Assembly (NCBI GenBank): GCA_902806575.1
Contig: CADCXD010000010.1
Location: 1,798,001 to 1,862,000, forward strand
Source of the DNA: Jackrogersella multiformis
Lineage: Eukaryota > Ascomycota > Sordariomycetes > Xylariales > Hypoxylaceae
DNA: 64,000 bases
Direction of reading: 5' to 3'
Shown: piece by piece, positions 32,528 through 43,681 of the stretch
Position numbering within the stretch: position 1 is the stretch's first letter
Layout: every line of letters begins with the position of its first letter
The notes under the pieces: model-generated
Databases searched by the model: none
Told to the model about the DNA's origin: nothing
The model's input: only the letters and a program-made list of their open reading frames with translations
Program-made: the position numbers and the translations under genes

Positions 32528-34554
32528 TTACACTTGGTCTTTGCTGGCAGTCTCAGATGCCTCCTCAGCGTGCTTGACATCCCCGTGGTGAATCTCCTTT
32601 TCGACAGCTTGCGTCGCGGCGTTGGCCCGGTCTGCGTCCTCGAATACTGTTTTCATCGTTAGCCTATATATTCAAGCAGGACATGACTTAGAGATTCATA
32701 CAGAAAGCCAGTTCTTCTAGAGTGCGGCCGGAGGTTTCCGGCCAGAGGTACCATATGAGGAAGGCCTCGACGGTAATCCAGCAGCAGTACACGATCAGGA
32801 ACTTCCAGCCGATGCCGTGAACCGGGTCTAATCCAATAGGATTAACGTTCGTACCGAAGAACTGCATGGAATTAGCAAAACCAGGTTTTTATGGCGGCTA
32901 GGATTTCGACATATCAATACCTGAGAGGCCTTTCCGAAAAACTGGAAGATCGAAATTCCGCGAGCTCTCATTGCAAAAGGGAAAATTTCAACAAGGTACG
33001 CTAGAATACTAGTTAGCAGAGAACATCCCTCTATGAAGTCTAAGTCTAGGTACTTACTATATGTGAGGGCGTTGAACCCGATATTGTAGGCTGGCTGGTA
33101 CGCATATATCCAAAATAAGCAGAGTTTTCCAGCAGCCTTCGAATTCGCCAGGATGGCCTCGGCCGAGCAGATAGTCCATGCCACATAGGTTATTAAAATT
33201 CCGAAAATGGAGGTCAGGAACATCGTTCTGCGCTTGAATTTCATGACCAGGAGCGCGGTGAAGATGGCGCATACCAAACCCCAGCACTGATTCCCGAGAT
33301 TGTATTTGGCCTGGAAACTAGGGTCCGTAAAGCCGATTAGGTTCAGAATATCTCCCAAGTAATACGAGATGACCACGTTTCCGGAAAGTTGCGACATCAC
33401 TCCGAGGAGTGAGCCAATAAGCACACGTCGTCGATTCCCCGGGGTGTTGAGCATGTCCATCCAGGAGCGCTTCGAATTTTCCATTTCAATAGCGATAGTA
33501 GTCTTTATCTCGGCCATTTCTGCCTTCGCAAACTCCGAATCCTCGTCTCCTTCGCCGTGATAAGTAACTAAAATCTTAAAGGCTTCTTCGTATCGTTCTT
33601 TGCTTATTAAGAATCTAGGGCTTTCGGGTAGGAAACTAGAATATATGAGCCAGGAACCCCAAGTGACAGACCGTGAAATCTTACAGCACGAGAGCGACCT
33701 GTACCAAAGATGGCGACATCTGTAGAAGTGAAGGAACTCTGGTGTCTATGTTAGAATAGTTTATTTGACGAAACATCTGGTCATCGGTTACCTCCAGGAC
33801 CTGCGGAAAGGAGAACTTGTCAGAATTTATACCTTATATCGAGGTCAATTGATTATAGAGGTACTCACCAATCTGAGGGGATGAGCTGAGTCCCATATGT
33901 TACAGCCGAAGCCGTGATAGCTCCAATGAAGTAGGCCGCATTGAACAAAGATGTCAAAATGGCACGCTCCTTAGGATATGCGAGTTCTCCGATCAAACTA
34001 GATCCTGCAACGATGGCATAGGGGAGTCCAAACCCAATGATCAGCCGAGCAACGATATACATTGGACCTTAGAAGATAGTCAGTTTTACTAGAGCAGGAG
34101 TATAGGGGCAGTTTACACACCATTGACGGCAAATCCCTGAATCAATGACCCGATGATCATTATTATACTGCCGAACATGACACACCATCTTCGACCCAGG
34201 TTATCGTTGAGGAGAGGGATAAAAGGAAGACCAACAACAGCACCAAGGGGTAACGCAGAGGCCAGAATTCCCTTGTAGGCGCCTGTAGGATGCCCGAAAA
34301 CTGCAGTTCACCCGTTGTCAGCTTCCCGATTCTATCATCCAGAAGCTTGCCCGGAGCTTACAAACAGTCCACGCGGGGACTAGTTGGACGGCGTTGATAA
34401 TCTGCGAATCGAACCCGGAGGTCATCTCAATTCCCATCAAGCATGGAAACAACATAAAATATAAGTATCGTAAGTTCTTCTTCTGATACCATGGGACCTT
34501 ATCGTTCATCGCCATGCGATGGACGATATTGTCCGACTCAACTATGCCTACCAT
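32528..34554 (-). CDS. MFS sugar transporter, lactose permease/hexose type
   Basis: A 12-helix proton:sugar symporter of the plasma membrane, built from many exons that all join in frame. N-terminus from the ATG at 34554 (the frame begins GTG at 34572): NDKVPWYQKKNLRYL then GFDSQIINAVQL, typical of the lactose permease-like branch. Then NDNLGRRWCVMFGS (loop 2-3), VARLIIGFGLPYAIVAG, LPSDW-SW-RVPSLLQ, and the sugar-porter signature FLPESPRFL. Later LYLWPETSGRTLEE-type sequence and a stop at 32528-32530. The SW of the DWSWR motif is encoded by a 9-base micro-exon (33800-33792). The C-terminal tail is hydrophilic (HHGDVKHAEEASETASKDQV). Substrate cannot be assigned; lactose, cellobiose and hexoses are all possible. 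Confidence 0.83.
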
Positions 34555-37500
34555 CGTGTCGAAATTTCTCACGAGTTGCGATATCGAGGATTTTTTCGGG
34601 ATTCCTTTCGTTGGAGGGAGAAAGAGAGTCCGGCGAGAAAAGTTCCAGTCTCTTATCTCCGGTGATGTTCTATAGAATCGACCATGGTGTTGGTTGATAT
34701 ATAGCTGAGCCCTTTGGCTCGGACCGATTTGTTTAGTAGTATTCGGCGGTTAATAAGGCCAAATCAGCTTATATCTAAACTCGCGCGAATGTCATAAGAG
34801 CTCGCGGATCTCTATAGCCATTTTCCATTTTAGCCTGATTGCGAGCTCCAGATAAAGTACCAACTTTAAGGACACATCAAATAGAAAACCCGGAACTTCA
34901 GGAGTTTGATATGTCAGAGGGATTCCGATTGGATAACTACGTTCCATCGCCACGTTCCAATTCTCCACGATCGAGACTGTTCGAGAAAACGCCCGGAAAC
35001 AGTAAGACGACACCCCCGCAATATCCCGCAGTACCCCCGTTGTCCTTCTCTGCGGGAATTCTCTATATGCTTTACCCGTTATATTGTCTCCATATTGATG
35101 ATGTGTTGTATGTACTGAAATCAGCTTCCTAGCTTGGGCAATAGGGCTGAATGTGATGGCTCTAAGCCTGTCAGAGCTCAGCTATCGACTTTGCGTCAGG
35201 TTAAGTGTCTATAGACCCGGGTCAGCGGATGGTGAGACCCCGGGCATCAGCCGATCTGTTATGACCTTAGGTTGATGTAGTACGATGATTATTGTCCGAG
35301 TGTGCTTGGCCCTAGATTTTGGTAATTAAAGATTATGTCTTAACTGGCGTCTTCTATCCCCTTTAGCTAAATCGCTAGATTGCTTACACATTAGAAGATT
35401 GTTTCGTGAACGCTTTACGTAAAAATCCAACCAACAGCCCCTACAATACTAGCATATCTCGCTGCATTGCTGAGCATTATTAGGCAGTGCTGATTAATAG
35501 AGGGATGGGTAGCTCGTGTATCTCAAAACATCGCAGACGTACTATATATCCTATACGTTAAGATGACGCCTAGAGCAGCAGAGGCACACAAAGAATAATC
35601 AATACTCTTCTCGATGAAGGTTGGAATCATGCTAGTTGCTGGTGTTAATGTCACTGTTAGCGTAGGGATTTATCATAGCTTCATCCTCCCTTTTCCGGAC
35701 TTCTTCGCTAATCAGCAAAGCGTTCTTGCCGCCGCCACGACCCTATGCTCCTCTTGATCCTCGTATAGTCTTAGACGCGTAAACTCGAAGACAGACTCGT
35801 AAATGATTTGATAATTAAGCGATATTTCGAATGACTATTCACCAGAGCGACTATCTTTTACGAGTCGGAGTCGGAGTGAGAGTCTCGTCATTTTAAGTTA
35901 ACCTATTAGTTAAAGTCTTATGAAAAAAAATTCGGGCTATAAATATTACTTTTTATGACAGCTGAACTCAAATCTTGCTAAGCGATGTAGATTCATACAA
36001 CCTTCAGTTAACCAACTGGATATCTTGAACACTTAACCGATGAATTGTATATAGCTCGATTTAATCCCAGTAGTCCTAGCTATATCTTATAGTTGTGTAT
36101 GTAAAGGGACCGAAACCCCCTATTTACTGAATAACCTGTTTATAGGCTCACCTAGTTACGTTTTATACTAGGAAACTCACAGCAAGTTGGAACAATTTTG
36201 CATATCGTTTCCTCGAGAAGTGCATACCCTTTGACCTACCTAGGTATATTTGAAGGTCAAGCTTAATAGTTATTCTGTCTAGATTCGGGTAATTCGTTTA
36301 ATTGATCGGAAACTTTCGATGACAGGAGGATAAATATTCGTACTTAACAGGTAGCTATTAAACCCGTTAAGCGGTAACGCCAATCGCGTGGTTACCACGA
36401 GTCACCAAATATAGATGATATATTGATGTCATTGAACCATAAGCTTTGCAAAGAAGTTACCGAGGTTCTCTTTGGCACAGCGTATTCCCTGAGGGTTGGA
36501 ATCAGGGAAGGTGGCGGTGATGTCTGTGCCCTTTAACGTGAGTCTTAACATGCTATTTCATAGGGGCGTGGTGTAACAGAACAGCTCGGTCCCGAGAAAG
36601 GAGATATATCTTGTGTAAACCCCGCGTGGAATGCGCCGCAAATGCTACACCGGGTTCCAACAGAATCTTGGTGAGGGGTTTCGCTGTGAGATCTCCTTAG
36701 GATGGTTAGCTCCAGGTCATCTAGCACACATAAGTAAGGCCCAGAGAATTATCAAATAACTATGACAGGGCTGTAGGAAATATAAGTTGTTGGTCTCATA
36801 ACCCTGTCGATAAATTAATAGAAATCCGTAGTCCTTTCAGAGCTTCTCAGCTTCTCGGCCGGCCAGCTTTAATCCCCACACGGCTTGAGCCTCTAACATA
36901 TTAATAAGCAATACTAGAATACATATATTTCTCCTTCCAAAGCCACAGTTTGAATATGGAAATTGTGGCTAATTTGATAGATAAATTGGGACCCGCAGGG
37001 CCTGTAGGAGCTGTAATGTTGCTTTGTTCGCTTGAAGGACCTTGCTTAATAGCATGGGACGTGCAGAGAAGGATTACCATACCATTAGGATTTGTGGAAA
37101 TTCCCAAACTTATTGTTATTGTGTTTCTACCTAAGCGCTAAGTACTAAAAGGTTTGCTAAGAGACGGCGTAACGAAAAAGTCGCTAAAAATGCATTACGT
37201 ATGAGGCTGATGATGAATGATGGATGTTCTGTTTTTAGAACTCGTACTAATAAACAAACTAACCAACTACATATGTATTCCTTATTAGGTACATACAGCA
37301 GGCATGCAGCTAGAGAATATGTATCCCTCGTTTAGTGGCTGTGTTGGATCTTGAGGTCGTTATCTTTTCCTTTTTCTTATGCAGCTCTTTTACACACATC
37401 CGCAGTTGACCCTTGCCGGCACCTGTTGGCCTAAGTCCCATCTTAATGTATGGGTTTTAGTGTTTTCATTACTTACCCCAGCTGTCCAGGTAAATTCACT

Positions 37501-38354
37501 CAAATAAAAAGGAGGGCTCTAAGTTACCTGTCGTATGTAGGTAGCTACCCGAACAGCCCGAACAGCAAGGGGGAAGTTATATTGTGGTTCGTGAAAGAAG
37601 GTCAGGTTTGTACTGTTTGCTCCCTGGCGCAAACAACGACTGAAGCTCTGATGTTGGAAGAGATACCTATCACTTTTAAGGGGACTGGGATTTAGTCAGC
37701 GACATGGGTATCCGGCAACTAACCGCCAAGCAGCGATGCGAGAGGATACGTGCAGCTAGCGTGGTACTTAATGGATATTTATACCCTGGCAGCCTGGTAC
37801 ATTTTATTGAATGGTCAGCTTGGTGAACCACTATGTAGTTTTATTCTTAAAATAATAAAATGATATTTCTAAACGGGCGGGTTGGAAAGTAAGGTAGTTA
37901 AAGAAATACCGGTATCGAAGCAAACAACAAGTCATACATGAAGCTTAATATATTATGACTCAAGTGCAGGTCGGTGTGTTATTATATAAATATTCATGCC
38001 TGAAAATTAAATGTATTGCCCTAACATTTAGCATCTCTTGATGTAATATGAGATCGTCAAGGCTACCGTGTTTGAGGCAACTAATCAGCAGCGTATCTTT
38101 TATGACATACACCTACCCACCCTAGTATTTACGGATCCTATTTCTCCACTGGGTCTTCTTTTTTTGTTCATCATAACTGATCCATCCCCAGGTATTTGAC
38201 AGGTGGTAAAAATCAGACAAAAAGCGAGATACGGCATTGCATCTCTACTCTGTACCTGGGTACTGCACTGCATTTCAATGTTTGCTGCTTCCGTCCGCGT
38301 CTTTGGCTCGGCTGGTCACCGTCAAGTCTTCCGCATCACAATAGTTTCTCAGTG
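34555..38354. other. Gene-poor intergenic region
   Basis: 3.8 kb between divergent genes. Open frames at 34839-35132, 36950-37141 and 37450-37695 have no recognisable content. An interrupted inverted repeat (gactcgtaaa near 35793 and ttttacgagtc near 35847) and a ggagtcgg repeat nearby are visible. One ACCTACCTAGGTA motif is at 36235. I see no RNA gene or transposon. Confidence 0.45.
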
Positions 38355-41300
38355 ATGGAAGCTGAAGGCAAATCACACCGATCGGCGGCGATGGAGAAGG
38401 ATCCGCGGCAACCAGACGCGCACTCTGTGGACGAGGAATACTACATCCTGCCGTCAACATTTTCACTTTGGCCCGGCCACGGGGTTTTTTTCAACGAGGA
38501 GGAAGAAGGCCTGCATCGATCGGGTACTCAACAATCATCGTCGTCATCGTCGTATAGCGTAGAAGACGATCATGTCACAAGGCCTCCGTTATCGCGACAG
38601 GCTTCTCGCCTCACATCTTCGACAACAGCAGGAGCTCAACGGGATTCCGAGCAACTAATGCCAAGCCCGCAAGATCATGGTATGCAACCCAGAACAGAGG
38701 TTGTCACATCTTCTGGTAACTCTTCAGCATCCAAGCAGAAACGGGGCACCGTCCGGCGGTCGAGGTTCAAAGAGATGCTCAGCCACTCTATATCGACAAC
38801 GTTGTTACGCAAGAAAGGGTCGCTCAGCAGCAGCAACTACAACACGATAGGAGGAGAACGAGAGGAACACCCAACATACCATGGCACGGAGAATTTTCCG
38901 ATGGACTCAGTCGACACGCCCCGCTTGGCTGCGGGGGGGAGGTGTAGCAGCTCAGATGACGACGAGGATATAAGCATGAGCGAGCTCGCTGCCAAATACG
39001 GTATATCTCATCCTCTTCCTCCATGCTTCGGCGTTGACTAATTTCTCAGAACGACCCCCGCTGAATTGCAATTCAAGACGGGATGTGTATATCAGGCGTT
39101 CCAGTAGGACATACATCGTGTTAGCGATCCTGTCCGTGTACTCCACGCTCCTGAGTGGACTATGGCTGCTCACCAGTATATGGCAACCGAGATACGGTCG
39201 GGGCATTTCGTCTAGTGAGGGGTGGAAGATTTCACCATCGACGGCGACGTTGGTATGCACCTTGATCGCCAAGACCATCGAAGTGTCTTTCGTGACGGTC
39301 TTCGTAGCTTTCATCGGCCAGGTTCTGACAAGGAGAGCGTTTGTCAGAAAGGCCGAAGGCGTAACGCTGGCCGAGATGACGATGCGAAACTGGGTAATTC
39401 AGCCGGGATCTTTGCTTACGTACTGGGAAGGAATCCCTTTCGCGGCCACCACTTTTTTAGGCGTCCTGTCGCTGATCGCCACGGTTTGCGTCATGTTCTA
39501 CACCACGGCATCCGATGCCATGGTGAGCCCTAAGCTAAAATTTGGGCCGTGGGAATCCCGGTCCCTGGAAGGGCTCGTAAAAGCCTCCTACGCCAACCCA
39601 TACTATGCTCAGAAGGCTTGCTCAACGCCCATCGACCAGATGATGGACCCGGTCAACGCGGCCCCTTCCTGTCTGGACGTGCAGTACTCAGGCCAATCCT
39701 ATCACAATCTACTTACCTTCATGTTCGTCATCCATTTCCCCAACATCGTACGGGTCTTGATTTAGCTAACAGACCCCATCAGGAACGAATGGCAAACCAT
39801 CCACGACGAAGGGACGTCGACCGTAGACTACCTAAGCGGGAGGCCTTCGGGGAGGCACAACCTGTTCGACAACACGACGATGGTCTCGTCCTGGATCGAG
39901 ACCGAGTTCGGGAACCCGAAGAAGGCGTTCGCGACCTACGGCAGGGTCGTCAACAACGTCACGCTCGTGATGCCGCACCCGGGCGTCTTCTCCGCGGCGA
40001 CGGACCCGCACAACGACATCCTGCAGCCGGACGACCTGGGGGGCGTCGGCGAGTACTCCATCCGCGCCAGCGTCATCTCGCCCGCCGTCAATGTCATGTG
40101 CGTCAACATGGCCAGCGACGAGCTGGCGCCGCTCGTGTATACCCGGTGGCCCGACGCCCGCACGGAACCCACCAGTATCCCCGGGCAGCGTGTCGGCGTG
40201 GAGGATTGGTTCAACGATGTGCCGCCCCCTACGGACGGCGAGTGGCTCAACAGGACAGTGGTTGACGATATATTCCGATGGGGACCAAAGTACAAACGTC
40301 GGCCCCCTGTCTTTCAACTGGTTAGAATCCCTTCCTCCCCCATTTCACTCATTTTCTCTTTCTCCCTATATATACCACCATCTAAACACTAAAGAAACCT
40401 AACATCCCGCCTCCCTAGTACCCAATCGACTACAACATGATGACCAACACATCGGTAGCAGTCTCGGACAGCATGTACGTGCTGGCCAAGTCCGGCGTCG
40501 TAGCAGAGTACACGCTGTGCGAGCTGCGGTCGTGGGCGTCGCCCAAGTGCTCGACGGAGTTCGACGTGTCGGGGATCTCGGGCGGGCACATGCGCGCGCG
40601 CTGCGAGGACCCCGAGGACCCCAACTCCTACCTCGCCGCGTCCGGGCACCAGGACTTCGACCTGGCGGCGCCCTGGCCCTCGGTCGACTGGCGCAACCTC
40701 GCCGACCAGTGGCGGCTGTCCATGGACCTCAACGGCGGCGTGCAGAGCAGCAACGCCAGCAACGCGCGCATCCTCACCAACTTCGTGCTGCCCTCCGCCG
40801 CCCTCGACCCGCTCCTCCCGTCCATGGCCGAGGCCCTGGCCGTGCTCGCCTCCTCCACCCTCGTCGCCGGCTCGCTGTCCTCCACGTACCGCGCCAGCTG
40901 GCCCTACGCCGCCGTCGAGCTGGACCCGGGCGTGTACGAGGCCTTCCGGGTGTCGATGCGCACGCAGCAGTACACGTCGTCGCACGTGGTGGCCTGGCAG
41001 GGCGTCTTCTACCCCGTGCTCGGGTGCGTGTTCGTGCTGAACCTCGGGTGCCTGGCGTACATCCTGTTCTCCGGCTCGGGCCTGGTGAGCGACTACACCG
41101 AGCCGCAGAAGCTGTTCGCCGTCGCCGTCAACTCGCCGCCGAGCTCCCAGCTGGTCGGCAGCTGCGGCCACGGCCCAGACTCCGCCCAGATGGTGGTGCC
41201 GTGGCGCGTGAGCTACTCCGCCGTCGCCAACCACTACTTCTTCGAGGAGGCCGGCGCCGGCAAGAAAGGCCGCCACGTGAGTACGTCGAGCGGGGCGGAG

Positions 41301-41384
41301 CTGTTGTCGCAGCACAGGCCCGGGTTCAAGGGCAGGAATTGGGATAATTATAAGAGGTTGAGCTCGAGTCGGAATTGGTTGTGA
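38355..41384 (+). CDS. Multi-pass membrane protein of unknown function, filamentous-fungal type
   Basis: Four exons: 38355-39000, 39050 to about 39723, about 39785-40320, about 40420-41384. The joins keep frame (G|AA gives E-RPPL; AT|G gives M-NEWQT). The start is ATG 38355. The first ~215 residues are a Ser-rich cytosolic tail. Membrane helices follow (TYIVLAILSVYSTLLSGLWLL, TLVCTLIAKTIEVSFVTVFVAF, FLGVLSLIATVCVMFY). A large, probably extracellular part contains N-x-S/T sites and cysteines (YNMMTNTSVAVSDS, LAKSGVVAEYTLCELRSW), and one more helix (VFYPVLGCVFVLNLGCLAYIL) precedes a short tail. The layout matches a conserved Pezizomycotina membrane family without known function. Exon 4 is much more GC-rich than exon 1. 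Confidence 0.72.
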
Positions 41385-41910
41385 AATTTCTGGTCATGGG
41401 GAACGGGACGGGGTATATTCCGTATGTATATTTAATCGCATCCGTCATTACATATTTGCATAGCAGCGGCGTCAGGAGAGAGGGTCAAGATACCACTTGG
41501 GGAAAGGAAATCGGAAAGCCCGCCCCCGTTGCATTTACGAAATGATTATAATCACCATCACATACATACTATCACGTAGAACAGTGGCGCTAAAACAGAA
41601 AACCATGAGCACAGTGCATATCATCAAGAAGAAAGAATAGATAACCGATATATCAATTGTAGCAATATTTTCATTCTTCAGGATGTTGAGATCCTGAACT
41701 AGTTGAGGCGTTAAGTAATTTTCGCAAAATTACAAAAGTCTGTAGCGGTAGCGATCGAACGGAAGCAAGAAACAAAAGCGTGTGAGCAGCACAACATGAC
41801 AAGCCAAGTCGACCCCTCGATCATCTTAAAACCTTCTCGTGACAAAACCTCGACACCTCCTTCATCAGCAGCACGCGGGCTTCTCCTCCTAGCTAGCAGG
41901 CAGACAACGT
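41385..41910. other. Convergent intergenic region
   Basis: About 525 bases, 3' flanks of the membrane protein and INO1. Nothing further recognised. Confidence 0.45.
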
Positions 41911-43681
41911 CTAGAACAGCTTATGCTCAAGCGTCATGTCGGACTCCGGCTCCAAGCCAACGCAAGCGCGGAAGATATTTGTCAAAGCGCCACGCTGCTT
42001 CGCGAGTGAGTTAATGACGGGCGTTCCTGGCGGGGTTAGCGGCGCCTTGAGCATGTAGCTCAGGATGCTGAGGACGCTGTGGAAGCCCTTGAACTCGCTC
42101 TCGGCACCTGGCGAGTTTAGCTTCCACTCGATGCGCGTCATCATCTCGGCCACAAGCACGAGGTCGATGATCAGCGGCGACGCCAGGAGCGAGTCTTCGC
42201 ACACGTTGAAGATCCTGAGAAGGTGGATGAGTCAGCGGGAAATCCCTGGTGGCGGTGGAATTTGGCAGTGCATTTATGGAGGAAGGAAACTTACGAGATG
42301 GTCTGGTGCCCGCCGAGGAAGATCTCGGCATAGTACTCATCCAGGGCACGCTTGTTGTCGCCAACGGCCGGCATGTACTTGATGACGACGGTATGGTCCG
42401 GGTGCTCACCCTTCTTATATAAAACGGAGTTGGCTTCAACCATGTCGTCGACGACATTGCTCTTGGAGATCTCCTTCGAGCGAAATTGTCTATGAGAGCT
42501 TAGGTTCTTGCCGTCGTTGTTGCCCAGGTGGTTGTAGCTAGCGATGGAGGTCAGCTTGATGCCGGCATTGATCAGGAAGTCGACCAGCGCAGATTTCATC
42601 TTCGTTTGTCCAGACTTGAAATCATCGCCGCCGATGAAGGCCGAGTGCTGCTCGGCGAGTTGGATAGCACCGGGGACGAAGGTGTTCTGCGGCGAGCCAT
42701 TGATGAACGGGGTCTTCTCTAGGATACAAGCTACAGCGAAGACGGTGGATGGGGAAATTTCCTCGTGGCCTTGTTCGATGGCTTTTAGGAGGTTATCAGC
42801 TGTGTCGTTAATTCCGGGAAGGATATCAGCGTATCGCTCAGTGTTTGCTGTCCACTGTACGATGACCTTGTCTAGGTTATTTCGTTGTTTAAAATCACTA
42901 TTACAAGTTTAATATGAGTACCAAAGTCTAGACATGTGAGTCAGGCTTACCGGATATCCTGGCGAATCTTCTCGACGTGAGCTAGAGAAGCTTTGCTTCC
43001 GGGAATAAGATTGTCGGCCCTGTCCTCCTGGTTGGCCGCGATAAAATCGGGATAATAGATGCTCGGGAGCGGCACCATCTGTACCATCTGCTTCTTGACT
43101 TGTGCTTTCAAGGTAGGCTCAAGCACGGCTGCGCGATCCATGGCTTCTGCGAGATTCATACGGCTGATATCCCACCCGCCGATGACAAGATCGTTGGGAT
43201 GGACCATGGGGAGGACGTCGTGGAAGGGAATGTTGACTTCCTTCATGGTTTTAGGGTCCGTACCGAGCTTCATAGTAGAGCCCATGATGACGGATCCATA
43301 GTAATTAGCGGCACGGGAACCCTCGCGAGTGTCCCAGACCAGACCACGGCGATTGGCGATGATACCAGCAGTTACGGTGGTGCCGTTGTTTCCACCCCAG
43401 CCTACAAGCATCATACCGACCCTGGGAATCTTACGGTCGACCTTGAAGTCATAGACCAACTCCTTAGGTGTAGCGACATACTTGCCGGCAGCATCCTGAG
43501 TCACACTGGTGGTCCGGTAGGTATACTGAGACCGGATCTCGTTGTCAGTGTAAACCACATTAGGGGAGTTGACTACGAAGAGGCCATTGTTGCTGGATGG
43601 CGATGAGTTCAAATTAGAACTGCCATTCGAATGTCCGTCTCCGTACGCGGAGCCCGAGTCTGATTCGGCGTGCGGTGCCAT
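41911..43681 (-). CDS. ino1: Inositol-3-phosphate synthase
   Basis: Converts glucose 6-phosphate to 1D-myo-inositol 3-phosphate with NAD, the first committed step of inositol and phosphatidylinositol synthesis, in the cytosol. Three exons (43681-42951, 42897-42295, 42214-41911) give 545 residues, the normal fungal length. The N-terminus carries a Ser/Asn-rich extension, then YTYRTTSV and the dinucleotide-binding loop GWGGNNGTT. Further family landmarks: GWDISRMNLAEAMDRA, LPSIYYPDFIAANQ, QWTANTERY, SYNHLGNNDGKNLS, KSNVVDDM and NVCEDSLLASPLIIDLV. Nothing essential is missing. A possible 5'-leader intron lies at 43801-43860 (GTAAGC...TGTAG). The gene stands alone upstream of a long gene-poor gap. 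Confidence 0.96.

Noticed and set aside
34839..35132. 97-codon frame as a small gene in the sugar-transporter promoter
   Set aside because: Composition of random sequence and no family likeness; a second frame overlaps it equally well.
40389..41315. 308-codon antisense open frame, and a 276-codon frame at 40517-41347
   Set aside because: Both are GC-rich shadows of the real exon at 40420-41384; their peptides are Arg/Ala/Gly/Val-rich nonsense with no domain.
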